From contig NZ_JACHJW010000001.1 in the NCBI RefSeq assembly GCF_014203835.1, positions 1,550,001-1,614,000 on the forward strand: a stretch of 64,000 nt of DNA, in the 5' to 3' direction. A program made the position numbers and the translations under genes. The DNA is from Micromonospora polyrhachis (GTDB taxonomy: Bacteria; Actinomycetota; Actinomycetes; Mycobacteriales; Micromonosporaceae). Shown piece after piece: positions 24,195 through 32,209 of this stretch. The notes beneath the pieces were generated by a model. It worked only from the letters and a program-made list of their open reading frames with translations. It ran no database searches and had not been told where the DNA came from. Positions within the stretch are counted from its first letter, which is position 1, and each line of letters opens with the position of its first letter.

Positions 24195-25147
24195 CGGCCC
24201 GCTCCGGTTTCGATGGCCGCCGCGAAGAACCCGGCCAGCGCCGCCCGATCCAGCCGCTGGGCCGCCAACAGCTCGATCAGCAGCATCGTCCGCAGGGCCA
24301 CCAGCTGCGTCGACCGGAGATCCAGCGATCCCGCCTCGACCTGCTTGGCTGGCTCGGCGGGCTCGGCTTGCCTGGCTGGCTCGGCTTGCCTGGCTGGCTC
24401 GGCGGGCTCGGCCGGGTTGATGGCGGTCCGGACCAGCTCGGCCATCGTCGCCAGGTCCAGCTCCCCGCCGTACGGGTCGTAGCGATCCTGCACCCCGGCC
24501 ACGAACCGGAGCACACTCGCCGCACTCCGGTCGTCCGCCGCGAACCGCCGCTGGGCCGCCAACTGAAGGACGGCGGCGACCAGCTCGGCGTACCCGTCAA
24601 GAAGCCGATCGTGACCGACCACCGTGACCCGGCGGTCGTAGCGGCACGGTGGCAGCGGCCCCCGGTGGTGGCGGACCGGTACGACCAGCCGGCCCGCCAC
24701 CACCGTCCCCGCGTTCCGCCGATCCACCGGCGGGCTGGACTGTTGCCGCAGCCCACGCACCACCTGCGACCGCCGCATCGGCCGCAGATTCCCGCCGCCG
24801 GGTGGTTCGGGGTACGCGGCCGTCGAGGCGACCCGGTGCATCAGCCAGGCGGTCAGCAGGTCCAGACAACCCACCCCCACCTGCCACTGCACCATCGCCG
24901 CCACGACCGTCGGATCGCCCTCGGGCGGCTGCGATCCGACCCCCTCGGTCTGGCTCCGGACCCGGTTGACGACCTTCGTAGCCCGCCGTACGGTCTCCGC
25001 CGCCCGGTGCAGGACGACCGTCCGGTCACCGGACCCGTCGTGCGGTACGGCCACCACCAGCTCGCGCAGCTCGGCAACCCCCTGCCACACCGCCCAAGCC
25101 GCATCCCCGGCCGATTCCGCGCTGGTCGCCTCAGTCGTCTCCGTCAC
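24188..25147 (-). CDS. 319-aa protein of unknown function
   Basis: Starts at GTG 25147 with a GGAGGAGGG ribosome site. Mainly helical and cytoplasmic; VWQGVAELRELVVAVPHDGSG at the N-terminus, VGCLDLLTAWLMHRVASTAA in the middle, and an Ala/Glu/Pro linker (residues about 245-270) made of 21-bp repeats. The C-terminal LDLRSTQLVALRTMLLIELL helices follow. No family motif. Its stop overlaps the start of the 78-aa Cys protein, so they form an operon. Confidence 0.65.
   Translation of the reverse strand: MTETTEATSAESAGDAAWAVWQGVAELRELVVAVPHDGSGDRTVVLHRAAETVRRATKVVNRVRSQTEGVGSQPPEGDPTVVAAMVQWQVGVGCLDLLTAWLMHRVASTAAYPEPPGGGNLRPMRRSQVVRGLRQQSSPPVDRRNAGTVVAGRLVVPVRHHRGPLPPCRYDRRVTVVGHDRLLDGYAELVAAVLQLAAQRRFAADDRSAASVLRFVAGVQDRYDPYGGELDLATMAELVRTAINPAEPAEPARQAEPARQAEPAEPAKQVEAGSLDLRSTQLVALRTMLLIELLAAQRLDRAALAGFFAAAIETGAGRC
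24341..24415. repeat. In-frame 21-bp tandem repeats (AEPARQ linker)
   Basis: Units GGCTGGCTCGGCTTGCCT and GGCTCGGCGGGCTCGGC alternate several times inside the 319-aa gene, encoding the repeated AEPARQ/AEPAEP linker. Confidence 0.88.
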
Positions 25148-25374
25148 CCGTCCCCCTCCTCCGCTTCCTTGCGTTGGATCGGCTCCGGGACGGGCGGGAT
25201 TCAGTCCAAAAGGGGAGGCAGACCGCTTGCCAGCACCCGCCCCGGGCCGTGCCATTAGGTTCTCGAGTGAGCGATTCGCTGTGCAGGTGGCATTGCCAGC
25301 GTTTGGTTGAAAGCAGGTTGAAAATGCCTCCGGCCTGGTGCTCTGGGCAGCATCTAGCACGTTCAACTGGAAAG
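25148..25374. promoter_or_regulatory. Divergent gap 319-aa gene / XRE-TPR gene
   Basis: 227 bp, AT-richer than its neighbours around 25245-25330. It must contain both promoters; no defined operator seen. Confidence 0.3.
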
Positions 25375-26757
25375 ATGCGGAACGTGTCCGACGTCATGCC
25401 CAGTGTGAACGAGGCGTTGGCGGCTGCTATCCGCTCGGCCGGATGCTCACATGCGGGACTCGCAAGGCGGATCAACAAGCTTGGCGCGGCCCGAGGCATG
25501 TGCCTCGCCTACGACAAAACGGCGGTCAGTCATTGGCTGAGCGGAACCCAGCCACGTCCCCAGGTCCGCTTCCTGATAGCCGAAGCCCTCTCGGAAAAGC
25601 TCCACCGTCCAGTTACGCTTGCCGAGTTGGGGCTCGCCGAGCCGGAAGCGCCGAGTTGCACCGTCGGCGGCTTGCTCTACCAACGCTCGATCGGGCCGAC
25701 GATCAGCACCTTGATGGAGCTGGCGAAGTTGGATATCGAACGAAGATCACTCCTCAAGATGGCCCCGTTCCTGGCAGGGGCACTGGTTGCCCCACAGCGC
25801 GACTGGCTGCTCCATCTACTCGGCCAGGAGAACACGTCTCCACCTGCGGAAACATCCGCGCCAGCGGATGCGCTGCTTGAAATGGGACGGGTCTTCGAGG
25901 ACTTGGACAACCGCCTCGGCGGGGGACACGCTCGCCTGGCCCTCGTGCAATATCTTCGGGAACAGGTCACGCCGCTACTACGTCTGCCCCACCCCGACGG
26001 CCAACGCCAACGGCTGTTCACCGCCGCCGCGCACCTGGTCTCAACGGCTGGATGGATGACCTATGACAGTGGCGACCTTGGGCTTGCGCAGCGCTACATG
26101 ACCCAGGCTCTCCGTCTGTGCGCGGAGGGCGGTGAGCTTGCCTTAGCGAACCAGATCTTCGCTGGGCTCTCTCACCTCACCATCAGCGCAGGTAGTCCGC
26201 AGGAAGGGCTCAACCTCGCGCTGACGGGGCTCGCCACCGCCAAACAAACCGACAGTCGGCTGGGCCTCATGCGGTTGCATGCCATGCGGGCACGAGCACA
26301 CGCCGCTCTCGGCGAGCGCCGCCAGGCTACTCAGGCAATCACCGCCGCCGAGCACGCACTGGACGCCAGTCCGGGGCCGGACAACGAATCACAGTGGGGA
26401 CGTTTCCTCAATGCAAGCTTCCTGGCAGCGGAAACAGCAGCCTGTATGCAGGACGTAGGGGATCATGCGGCCGCACAACGCTTCGCGGCGATGGCCGCCG
26501 CCGGCACCGGCCAACTCGGCCGCAGACAAACCATCAGCCTGGCGGTGTTGGCGACCGCTCAGCTCGACCAGCCGAGTCGAGACCTTGAAGGCGCAGTCGA
26601 CAACGCAACCAAGGCGCTCAACGGTATGGCCGGAATTTCCAGCCAGCGCAGCGCCAAGGCCCTCAATGACGTACGCCGCCGCCTCGCGCCGTTCCGCCGG
26701 GAGGCCATCGTGCGAGAGTTCGAACTGGCAGCCACGGCCCGTCTCAGGGTTCTGTAG
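25375..26757 (+). CDS. XRE-type regulator with C-terminal TPR-like region
   Basis: 460 aa from ATG 25375 (GTG 25387 and ATG 25396 are alternatives; no strong ribosome site decides). The N-terminal HTH reads AIRSAGCSHAGLARRINKLG, then TAVSHWLSGTQPRPQVRFLIAEAL. The C-terminal two-thirds are TPR-like (AQRYMTQALRLCAEGGELAL, GLNLALTGLATAKQTDSRLG, AAQRFAAMAAAG). This architecture resembles the large actinomycete family of peptide- or signal-binding transcription regulators. Slightly lower GC than neighbours. Convergent with the SDR gene. Confidence 0.88.
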   Translation: MRNVSDVMPSVNEALAAAIRSAGCSHAGLARRINKLGAARGMCLAYDKTAVSHWLSGTQPRPQVRFLIAEALSEKLHRPVTLAELGLAEPEAPSCTVGGLLYQRSIGPTISTLMELAKLDIERRSLLKMAPFLAGALVAPQRDWLLHLLGQENTSPPAETSAPADALLEMGRVFEDLDNRLGGGHARLALVQYLREQVTPLLRLPHPDGQRQRLFTAAAHLVSTAGWMTYDSGDLGLAQRYMTQALRLCAEGGELALANQIFAGLSHLTISAGSPQEGLNLALTGLATAKQTDSRLGLMRLHAMRARAHAALGERRQATQAITAAEHALDASPGPDNESQWGRFLNASFLAAETAACMQDVGDHAAAQRFAAMAAAGTGQLGRRQTISLAVLATAQLDQPSRDLEGAVDNATKALNGMAGISSQRSAKALNDVRRRLAPFRREAIVREFELAATARLRVL

Positions 26758-26770
26758 GCCGCGGACTTGA

Positions 26771-27553
26771 TCAGTACCCGTCTGGCGACGGGGCGTTCTG
26801 ACCAGCATCAACGGGAATGTTCGCGCCGTTGATCGCCCGTGACCGGTCCGACAGAAGGAACGCGATCACCTCCGCTACATTGTCTGGGTCCACAAGTTGC
26901 CCACCTGGGAACTCCGCCGCGAACCGTGCATACTCCTCGGGATCCTCCGTCATCATCCGATGCCACCGCTTGCCCGGGATCAGCATCGAGCCGGGGCTGA
27001 CGGCATTGACCCGGATTCGTTCTGGAGCAAGTTCCCGAGCCAGGCACGCGGCGAGATGGTTGAGTGCCGCCTTGGCCACGCCGTACTGGGCTTGCGGTGC
27101 CGGTTTAGCACCGGAAATGGACGACACGAGAACGATTGATCCTCCGCCGGACGCTGCCATCAGCGGCACGGCTGCCCGCACGGCGGTCACCGCGTGGCCC
27201 ACATTGACGTCGTACGTCGCCAACCAATCGTCAGTTGTCGACTCCAGCAAACCTCGACCGCGAGCCCCGCCCACATTGGCAACAAGCCCATGAAGGCCGC
27301 CGAACTTCGTTGCCGCATCACGTACGAACGCGGCCAACCCGTCGTGATCAGTTACATCCAGCGCCCGTCCCAAGAGATGACCTCCTTCGCCACCGAACGC
27401 TTCTATGCTCACCCGTAGCTCTTCCTGGTCACGAGCACACAGCGCGACGGCACCATTTTTGGCGACCAAGCATCGAACGACAGCTGCCCCGAGTCCTCGG
27501 GTACCACCCGTCACCGCAGTCACCCGACCGGCCAGCCCAAGCCATCCCTCCAC
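26771..27553 (-). CDS. SDR-family oxidoreductase
   Basis: 260 aa classical short-chain dehydrogenase: TGGTRGLG cofactor loop (15-22), DVTDHDGL, NVG (the NAG-like motif), catalytic Ser in VLVSSIS (144/145) and YGVAK (Y157, K161). The C-terminal PVDAGQNA is typical. Substrate unknown. GTG start at 27553. Beside IS remnants and convergent with the XRE-TPR gene, so it is probably part of the accessory stretch. Confidence 0.92.
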   Translation of the reverse strand: MEGWLGLAGRVTAVTGGTRGLGAAVVRCLVAKNGAVALCARDQEELRVSIEAFGGEGGHLLGRALDVTDHDGLAAFVRDAATKFGGLHGLVANVGGARGRGLLESTTDDWLATYDVNVGHAVTAVRAAVPLMAASGGGSIVLVSSISGAKPAPQAQYGVAKAALNHLAACLARELAPERIRVNAVSPGSMLIPGKRWHRMMTEDPEEYARFAAEFPGGQLVDPDNVAEVIAFLLSDRSRAINGANIPVDAGQNAPSPDGY

Positions 27554-27641
27554 GTCGGTGATGATCCCAGAGCGTCGCCCGATGTCCTATCGGGCGTGTG
27601 TTGATTTCGGCTCTGGCTCACAAACACACACAACAACATTC

Positions 27642-27766
27642 GGCTCTGTCTCACATTCGGTGGTAACCGAGGGTAGTCGATGTCGTTGAGCTCATGTGTG
27701 CAAGATCGATGATTTTACAAAGACGGTGTTCTCGGGGCTGCTGCCCCTGGTGATCGACGCAGTCCG
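27642..27766 (+). mobile_element. Left end of an ISL3-like insertion sequence (fragment)
   Basis: Starts GGCTCTGTCTCACATTCGG, a typical terminal sequence for ISL3-type actinomycete elements. From GTG 27726 it encodes VFSGLLPLVIDAVRP, resembling the N-terminus of ISL3 transposases (FSGLSPLVIDDV). The frame stops after some 14 codons, where an opposite-strand IS5-like fragment begins. A degenerate copy of the terminal motif (TTCGGCTCTGGCTCACA) lies at about 27606. Inactive. Confidence 0.6.
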
Positions 27767-27771
27767 TCCTA

Positions 27772-28231
27772 TCTCGTGAAGCCTCGCTGACCGGCTGGTT
27801 TGCGGACGATGTGCAGGGCGGTGGCCAGGATTCGGGTGGCCCAGTCCACGAGGCGGCCGGCGAACCCACCGTCGGCGAGAACGAACCGCACGGGTGTGGC
27901 CAGGTAGAGGCTGAGCAGGGTCGACTTCGCGCCGTCGCGGTCCTGGACGTTGGCGGCGCAGACCATGACTACCAGGAGCAGGCCCAGTGTGTCGGTGACG
28001 ATAAACCGTTTCCGGCCGTTGATCTTTTTGCCGGCGTCGTAGCCGCGACTGTCCCGGGCGACGGTGTCGGCGGCTTTGACGCTCTGGGAGTCGATGATCC
28101 CCGCTGATGGTTGGGGGTTACGGCCCTGGCTGACACGTACCTGTTCGCGCAGCTGGTCGAGGATGCGTTGGGTGACGCCTTCGGTCTCCCAGCGCACGAA
28201 GTACCAGTAGACGGTCTGCCATCTAGGATTA
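27772..28231 (-). pseudogene. IS5-family transposase fragment
   Basis: About 150 codons of a DDE transposase: RWQTVYWYFVRWETEGVTQRI, then GIIDSQSVKAADTV (first Asp), GRKRFIVTDTLGLLLVVMVC, and VRFVLADGGFAG (second Asp), ending in HIVRKPAGQRGF. The N-terminal ~70 residues and the C-terminal part with the catalytic Glu are missing, so it is a remnant. One edge lies exactly at the stop codon of the Imm1-like gene; the other abuts the ISL3 fragment. Confidence 0.88.
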
Positions 28232-28687
28232 ACTCCATGGATCGTCAACTGGGAACCGCCCGACGTCGACCGGCTCGTCTCCGCACCCGGTGCGCTCATC
28301 CCACTCGACGCTGCTGGGCCGCTCGTCGGTGGCGATGAGTTGTCGTACGACCTCGAGGGCACGTACCGGGGTAATACGGGTTTCGGTGGGATGGTACTCG
28401 GTGGCCTGGCCGCCGTAGCTGAACTCGATGTCACCGTCCCACGGGCCAACACCGGGTTCTACCGCGTAGCCGCCTTCGGGATGGCCGAAGTACAGCACGA
28501 ATGACCGCTCTGGATGGCCGACACCGACCTGCACGCCACCATCGGGTCTTCCGTCCCGGTAGCGAAACACGTCGACCACAACCGGCTGCCCCGCCTGGTG
28601 TAGTGGGGCGAGGACGGCGTCGACCTGTTCCGGATTGCTCAACGTGGCGTGGCCGGTGCCGAGCCAGGTGGCCTCGTACGTGGTCAT
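28229..28687 (-). CDS. Imm1-like immunity protein
   Basis: 152 aa. Pattern of Imm1: VVVDVFRYRDGRPDGGVQVGV, then SFVLYFGHPEGGYAVEPG, FSYGGQATEYHPTETRITP and a C-terminal RPSSVEWDE. Its ATG overlaps the TGA of the deaminase-toxin gene, the normal toxin-then-immunity order. The stop codon coincides with the edge of a transposase fragment, so the last few residues may have been replaced; the core looks intact. It is expected to bind and inhibit the toxin encoded upstream. Confidence 0.82.
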   Translation of the reverse strand: MTTYEATWLGTGHATLSNPEQVDAVLAPLHQAGQPVVVDVFRYRDGRPDGGVQVGVGHPERSFVLYFGHPEGGYAVEPGVGPWDGDIEFSYGGQATEYHPTETRITPVRALEVVRQLIATDERPSSVEWDERTGCGDEPVDVGRFPVDDPWS

Positions 28688-29445
28688 TCCGCGGTTCCCT
28701 CTCCCGTACCGATGTAGGTCTTCCAGAATCTCGGTTGGCCGTCCGCTCCCACAACGTAGACCGACAACCGCGAATCTGCGGGCAGCAACGCTGGCAGGAT
28801 GGTGGCGCAGCCGTACGGACCAGGACAGGGCGGCATGGAGACCACCAAAACAGCATCCTTCGGTCCGTTTGGGCGGCGCATGACAGCGGCGGCATGGCCC
28901 TCAACGTGCTCTATTGCCGACTTCAAGCGATGCCACTGGTTGGTCCTGTCATCGCGACGCAACCCGGGCGCGCCCGCCGCCGGTCCTTGTGCGCCGCTCC
29001 AGATCGGCCCGCTCCGTGTACGTCCATCGACTGTCGCGAGCACCGCAGCCGTCTTGCTGCCTCGCGGCAGCAGCTTACGGAGTTCACCTGCAATGCCGTG
29101 CACCCAATCAGGAACAGTAGACGCACTTGGGGATCCGGTGGATCGTGCCGCGACCGCCCTGCCCATCGAAGAGAGCGGGAAACCCATGTTGGTAGTCGAG
29201 TAGTCGGCAAGAGCCTCAGCCGCACGCATGATCAGAGCAGCACTCTCGTCGGCTCGCCCGGAAGCCTGGGATATTGCGGCAACAGCCTCGGACAACCCAG
29301 GTCCGACAGCTCCTTCACCAGCAGCGGCGAGCCGCCAGCGTGCCTGATCAAGCTTTCTCCGGGCCGTGTACAGGGCAGTGACCACAAGGTTCAAGTCGGT
29401 CACCTTGGCACGCACAGTCGCGGCGACTTCTGCAAGTGGGCCCAT
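28684..29445 (-). CDS. SCP1.201/DddA-like deaminase toxin
   Basis: 253 aa. Residues 1-90 are a helical, Ala-rich N-terminal region like those of small actinomycete polymorphic toxins. A linker (90-125) leads to a C-terminal deaminase domain with HVEG (H180, E182: zinc ligand and catalytic Glu), PPCPGPYGC (C207 and C213, remaining zinc ligands) and LLPADSRLSVYVV, the same order as in DddA (HVEG...C..C...LLPENAKMTVV). Followed by a coupled Imm1-like gene. By homology it deaminates cytosine in nucleic acid; dsDNA specificity is inference. ATG at 29445; no signal peptide. Confidence 0.87.
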   Translation of the reverse strand: MGPLAEVAATVRAKVTDLNLVVTALYTARRKLDQARWRLAAAGEGAVGPGLSEAVAAISQASGRADESAALIMRAAEALADYSTTNMGFPLSSMGRAVAARSTGSPSASTVPDWVHGIAGELRKLLPRGSKTAAVLATVDGRTRSGPIWSGAQGPAAGAPGLRRDDRTNQWHRLKSAIEHVEGHAAAVMRRPNGPKDAVLVVSMPPCPGPYGCATILPALLPADSRLSVYVVGADGQPRFWKTYIGTGEGTAE

Positions 29446-29729
29446 GCCACTCCATCAGCTCATCTACCTGGCGTCATAGATTTCCATTGAAATCCTCCAC
29501 CTCCTCGGCGGCAACCTGCCCTCGCAAACTGGCGGGATATCTGACTGGAGATTGCCGACAAAGAGCCGGGCTCGACAAGCAACTGAGATCTCACCGGTCC
29601 GGAACGACCTCACCCGTTCTGGCCTCGCCTGCCTCAGCGCTTCCGATCAGGCGTGCGGCCTTGCCCCGGAAAGACCAGGGCGCAACTCGTTTAGGCGTGG
29701 AGGGATGTAGTGGGCGAGCCCGATCTCGT
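29446..29729. promoter_or_regulatory. Gap upstream of the toxin gene
   Basis: 284 bp between two minus-strand genes, AT-richer around 29455-29600. It must contain the toxin promoter. No terminator or operator with clear symmetry found. Confidence 0.3.
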
Positions 29730-30380
29730 TCACGCCGAGGGTTCGACAGGGCCGGCCGCTCGATAGAGCCGTACGGCGATCACCGCCAGCAGGGCCACCT
29801 CGACCGCGACCAGGACGCGTTCCACCAGTCCCATCAGGACCCGCTCGCCAGGGAACGCCGAATAGTAGAGCCCGGCGAGGCCGAGCACGCTTGCCAGCGC
29901 CAGCATCCGGACCGACTGAAGGTTGGCCTGCCAGCGTGAATCGGAGGCCAGCCGCCGCGCCAGGAGCAGGGCGGCGATCGGTAGGCATACGAAGGCGGTG
30001 ACCGAGACGTACCGGTGGATGTATCCGTCCATCGTCATCGGCACGCCGATCGGGTCGGTGGGCACGATCGCCGAGGCGCTCAGGCCGACTCCCCAGACGA
30101 CCAGCAGGAACATCGGCAGCACGCCCGCCCGTACGCGAGCGGCGCGGAGCCCGAGCGGCAGCGCCAGGGAGGCCGCCCCGAGGACGAACATGGCGATGTC
30201 CATCGGGCCGCCCCGGTTGGAGACCGCGTAGTCGGAGATGGTGAGCGACCACGGATCCATTCCGGGGTCGGGTTCCAGATGGGCGACGACGGTCAGGATG
30301 GTGGCCAGAGCGACTCCGCCAATGGTGATCAGGGCGAGCATTCGTGGGTCACGGATCGGTTGCCGACATCGGGGCATCAC
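29730..30380 (-). CDS. DUF998-like membrane protein
   Basis: 216 aa with six hydrophobic helices (LALITIGGVALATILTVVAHL, MFVLGAASLALPLGL, VLPMFLLVVWGVGLSASAIV, VSVTAFVCLPIAALLL, MLALASVLGLAGLYY, VLVAVEVALLAVIAV). The DYAVSNRGGPMD motif after TM1 and VPTDP after TM3 are typical of DUF998. Function unknown. A 22-bp palindrome lies about 90-110 bp upstream. Confidence 0.8.
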   Translation of the reverse strand: MMPRCRQPIRDPRMLALITIGGVALATILTVVAHLEPDPGMDPWSLTISDYAVSNRGGPMDIAMFVLGAASLALPLGLRAARVRAGVLPMFLLVVWGVGLSASAIVPTDPIGVPMTMDGYIHRYVSVTAFVCLPIAALLLARRLASDSRWQANLQSVRMLALASVLGLAGLYYSAFPGERVLMGLVERVLVAVEVALLAVIAVRLYRAAGPVEPSA

Positions 30381-30468
30381 GCTTTTCAGCCTCGCCGGGC
30401 GGCGTGATTCCGTGATCCGGCATCATCCCGGACAGCTCCCTGGTTCCCGGACCCCTACGGTCATCAGG

Positions 30469-30490
30469 GATGCACCTGATCATGTGCATC
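30469..30490. promoter_or_regulatory. 22-bp palindrome upstream of the DUF998 gene
   Basis: GATGCAC at 30469 and GTGCATC at 30484 flank a TGATCA core with one mismatch. It could be an operator for a dimeric regulator. Confidence 0.4.
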
Positions 30491-30519
30491 AGCCGACCGA
30501 CAGCATGATCGACAGTCGA

Positions 30520-30870
30520 CTATTGAGCGTCGATCCTGCCCTGCCGTTCGTCGCCGGTGTCGAAGAACGAAGTGAGGTAGCTGTCCGGGTCGAGGCTGCT
30601 GTCCCGCATCAGGGAGAAGGCTTCAGCGCCGTGCCCCGGCTCGTCGTACAGGCGGTAGCCCTGGGCGAGTCCGATGTACTCGCAGCCGTCGAACATTTCG
30701 GCGTACTTCCGCGCTTCGTCCTCGGCGAGCGCCATCGCCTGCTCGAACCCGCCCGCCCGCCAGAGCGTGATTCGTTCTTCGTACGTGGGTAGAGGTTCGC
30801 CCGCGAAGCGGAACACGCACCGTACGGAGAACCAACCGCTCTCGGGATCCTTCGTCAGAGGGCCGTCCAC
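30520..30870 (-). CDS. DUF4288-like hypothetical protein
   Basis: 116 aa from GTG 30870 (TTG 30873 also possible). SGWFSVRCVFRFAG...TYEERITLWRAGGFEQAMALAEDEARKYAEMF resembles DUF4288, whose members share W-[FY]-S-V and YEERI motifs. The C-terminus is acidic. It lies 110 bp downstream of the cystathionine lyase gene on the same strand; the open frame continues far upstream only as antisense of the lyase, which is not coding. Confidence 0.65.
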   Translation of the reverse strand: MDGPLTKDPESGWFSVRCVFRFAGEPLPTYEERITLWRAGGFEQAMALAEDEARKYAEMFDGCEYIGLAQGYRLYDEPGHGAEAFSLMRDSSLDPDSYLTSFFDTGDERQGRIDAQ

Positions 30871-30980
30871 CAACGTATTGTCCGTCGCGCACCTCGCCGA
30901 GGTAACAACAGGGCGGCGACGGGCGCTGGGGCCTATCGCGTTGAAGCCTGGACCCGGTTCGGGGTGCCAGAGGGGCCCTC

Positions 30981-32192
30981 CTACCCCGCGTCGAGGGCGG
31001 CGGTGATGTCGGTGACCAGGTCGGCCGCGTCCTCGATGCCGCAGGAGAGGCGGACGAACCCGGGTGTGGTGTCGTCGCCCCACTGGGCGCGGCGGTCGGC
31101 GGTGGTGTGCAGGCCGCCGAAGGAGGTGGCGGCGAAAACCAGCCGGGCCGCCTTCAGGCAGCGTTCGACCCGCTCGGCGGTGCCGAGGTCGAAGGCAACG
31201 ATGCCGGGAATGCGGCGCATCTGGGTGCTCGCCACGGCGTACGACGGGTCGTCGGCGAGACCGGGCCAGCGTACGTTGTCCACGTCGGAGCGGGCGCGCA
31301 GTGCGCGCGCGATCGCCTCGGCGTTGGCGGTGTGCCGGGCCAGCCGCAGGTCCAGGGTGGCCAGCGAGCGGTGGGCGAGCCAGGCGTCGAACGGCCCGGG
31401 GACGGAGCCGGTGGTGTCCCGCCAGGTGCCCATTGTGTCGAGCAGTTCCGGGGTGCGGCTGGCCAGGTAGCCGAGCAGCAGGTCGGAGTGACCGGTGAGG
31501 GCCTTGGTGCCGGAGGCGACGACGATGTCGGCTCCGAGGTCGAGGGGGCGTTGGCCGAGTGGCGTGGCGGTGGTGTTGTCGACGGCGAGCAGGGCGCCGG
31601 CGGCGTGGGCCTGGGTGGCGAGGGCGGCGATGTCGCAGACGTCCAGGCCGGGGTTGGCCGGGGTTTCGACCAGGACCAGGCGTACGCCGTCGAAGCTGGG
31701 GTACGGGCCGGCGGTGGGTACGTATTGGACGGTGACGCCGATGCCTGCCAGGGTGGTGGCGGCGAACTTGCGGACGCTGAAGTAGCCGTCGGCGGGCAGG
31801 ATGACGGTGTCGCCGGGGCGGAGCACGGCCAGCAGGAGTGCGGTGATGGCGGCTTGTCCGCTGGCGAAGGTGAGGCAGTCGCCGCCTTCGAGTTGGCCGA
31901 TGGCGGTTTCGAGGTGACGTCGGGTGGGGTTGCCGGTTCGGGCGTAGCCGTCGTAGCCGGCGGTTGCCACGTCCGGCCCGGTCCCGATGTGGTAGGGCGC
32001 GGCAAAGACCGGACTGGGCAGGAACGGCTGGCCGGGGACCGGGTCGGGCAGCCCGGCGTGGGAGCACCGGGTGCCGTCGCCATAGCCGTAGCTGTAGTCG
32101 GAACCGGAACCGGAACCGTGGCCGGAGCCCCTGCCAGTGCCAGTGCCATGGTTGGCAGCGTTGTCGACGCCGTGGGTGGACCGATCGGCCAT
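30981..32192 (-). CDS. Cystathionine gamma-lyase/synthase-like PLP enzyme
   Basis: 403 aa, Cys/Met metabolism PLP family (fold type I). Motifs: YARTGNPTRRHLE, LTFASGQAAITALLL, VETPANPGLDVCDIAAL, LLAVDNTTATPLGQRPLDLGADIVVASGTKALTGHSD with the PLP lysine in SGTKALTGHSD, and the C-terminal VRLSCGIEDAADLV. Residues 15-41 are an unusual Gly/Ser/Tyr repeat before the enzyme proper. Ribosome site GGAGG before ATG 32192, 17 bp after the gpsA stop: one operon with plsC-like and gpsA. Confidence 0.92.
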   Translation of the reverse strand: MADRSTHGVDNAANHGTGTGRGSGHGSGSGSDYSYGYGDGTRCSHAGLPDPVPGQPFLPSPVFAAPYHIGTGPDVATAGYDGYARTGNPTRRHLETAIGQLEGGDCLTFASGQAAITALLLAVLRPGDTVILPADGYFSVRKFAATTLAGIGVTVQYVPTAGPYPSFDGVRLVLVETPANPGLDVCDIAALATQAHAAGALLAVDNTTATPLGQRPLDLGADIVVASGTKALTGHSDLLLGYLASRTPELLDTMGTWRDTTGSVPGPFDAWLAHRSLATLDLRLARHTANAEAIARALRARSDVDNVRWPGLADDPSYAVASTQMRRIPGIVAFDLGTAERVERCLKAARLVFAATSFGGLHTTADRRAQWGDDTTPGFVRLSCGIEDAADLVTDITAALDAG

Positions 32193-32209
32193 CCGTACCT
32201 CCGAGAGGG

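Noticed and set aside
27554..27641. tRNA or attachment site at the edge of the IS remnants
   Set aside because: No cloverleaf or integrase could be found.
30871..32067. Upstream extension of the DUF4288-like frame
   Set aside because: It is antisense to the cystathionine lyase gene and rich in Arg/Pro/His; only the last 117 codons look like protein.
30981..32192. Possible SAM riboswitch before the cystathionine lyase
   Set aside because: The gene follows gpsA by 17 bp in an operon; no room for a riboswitch.
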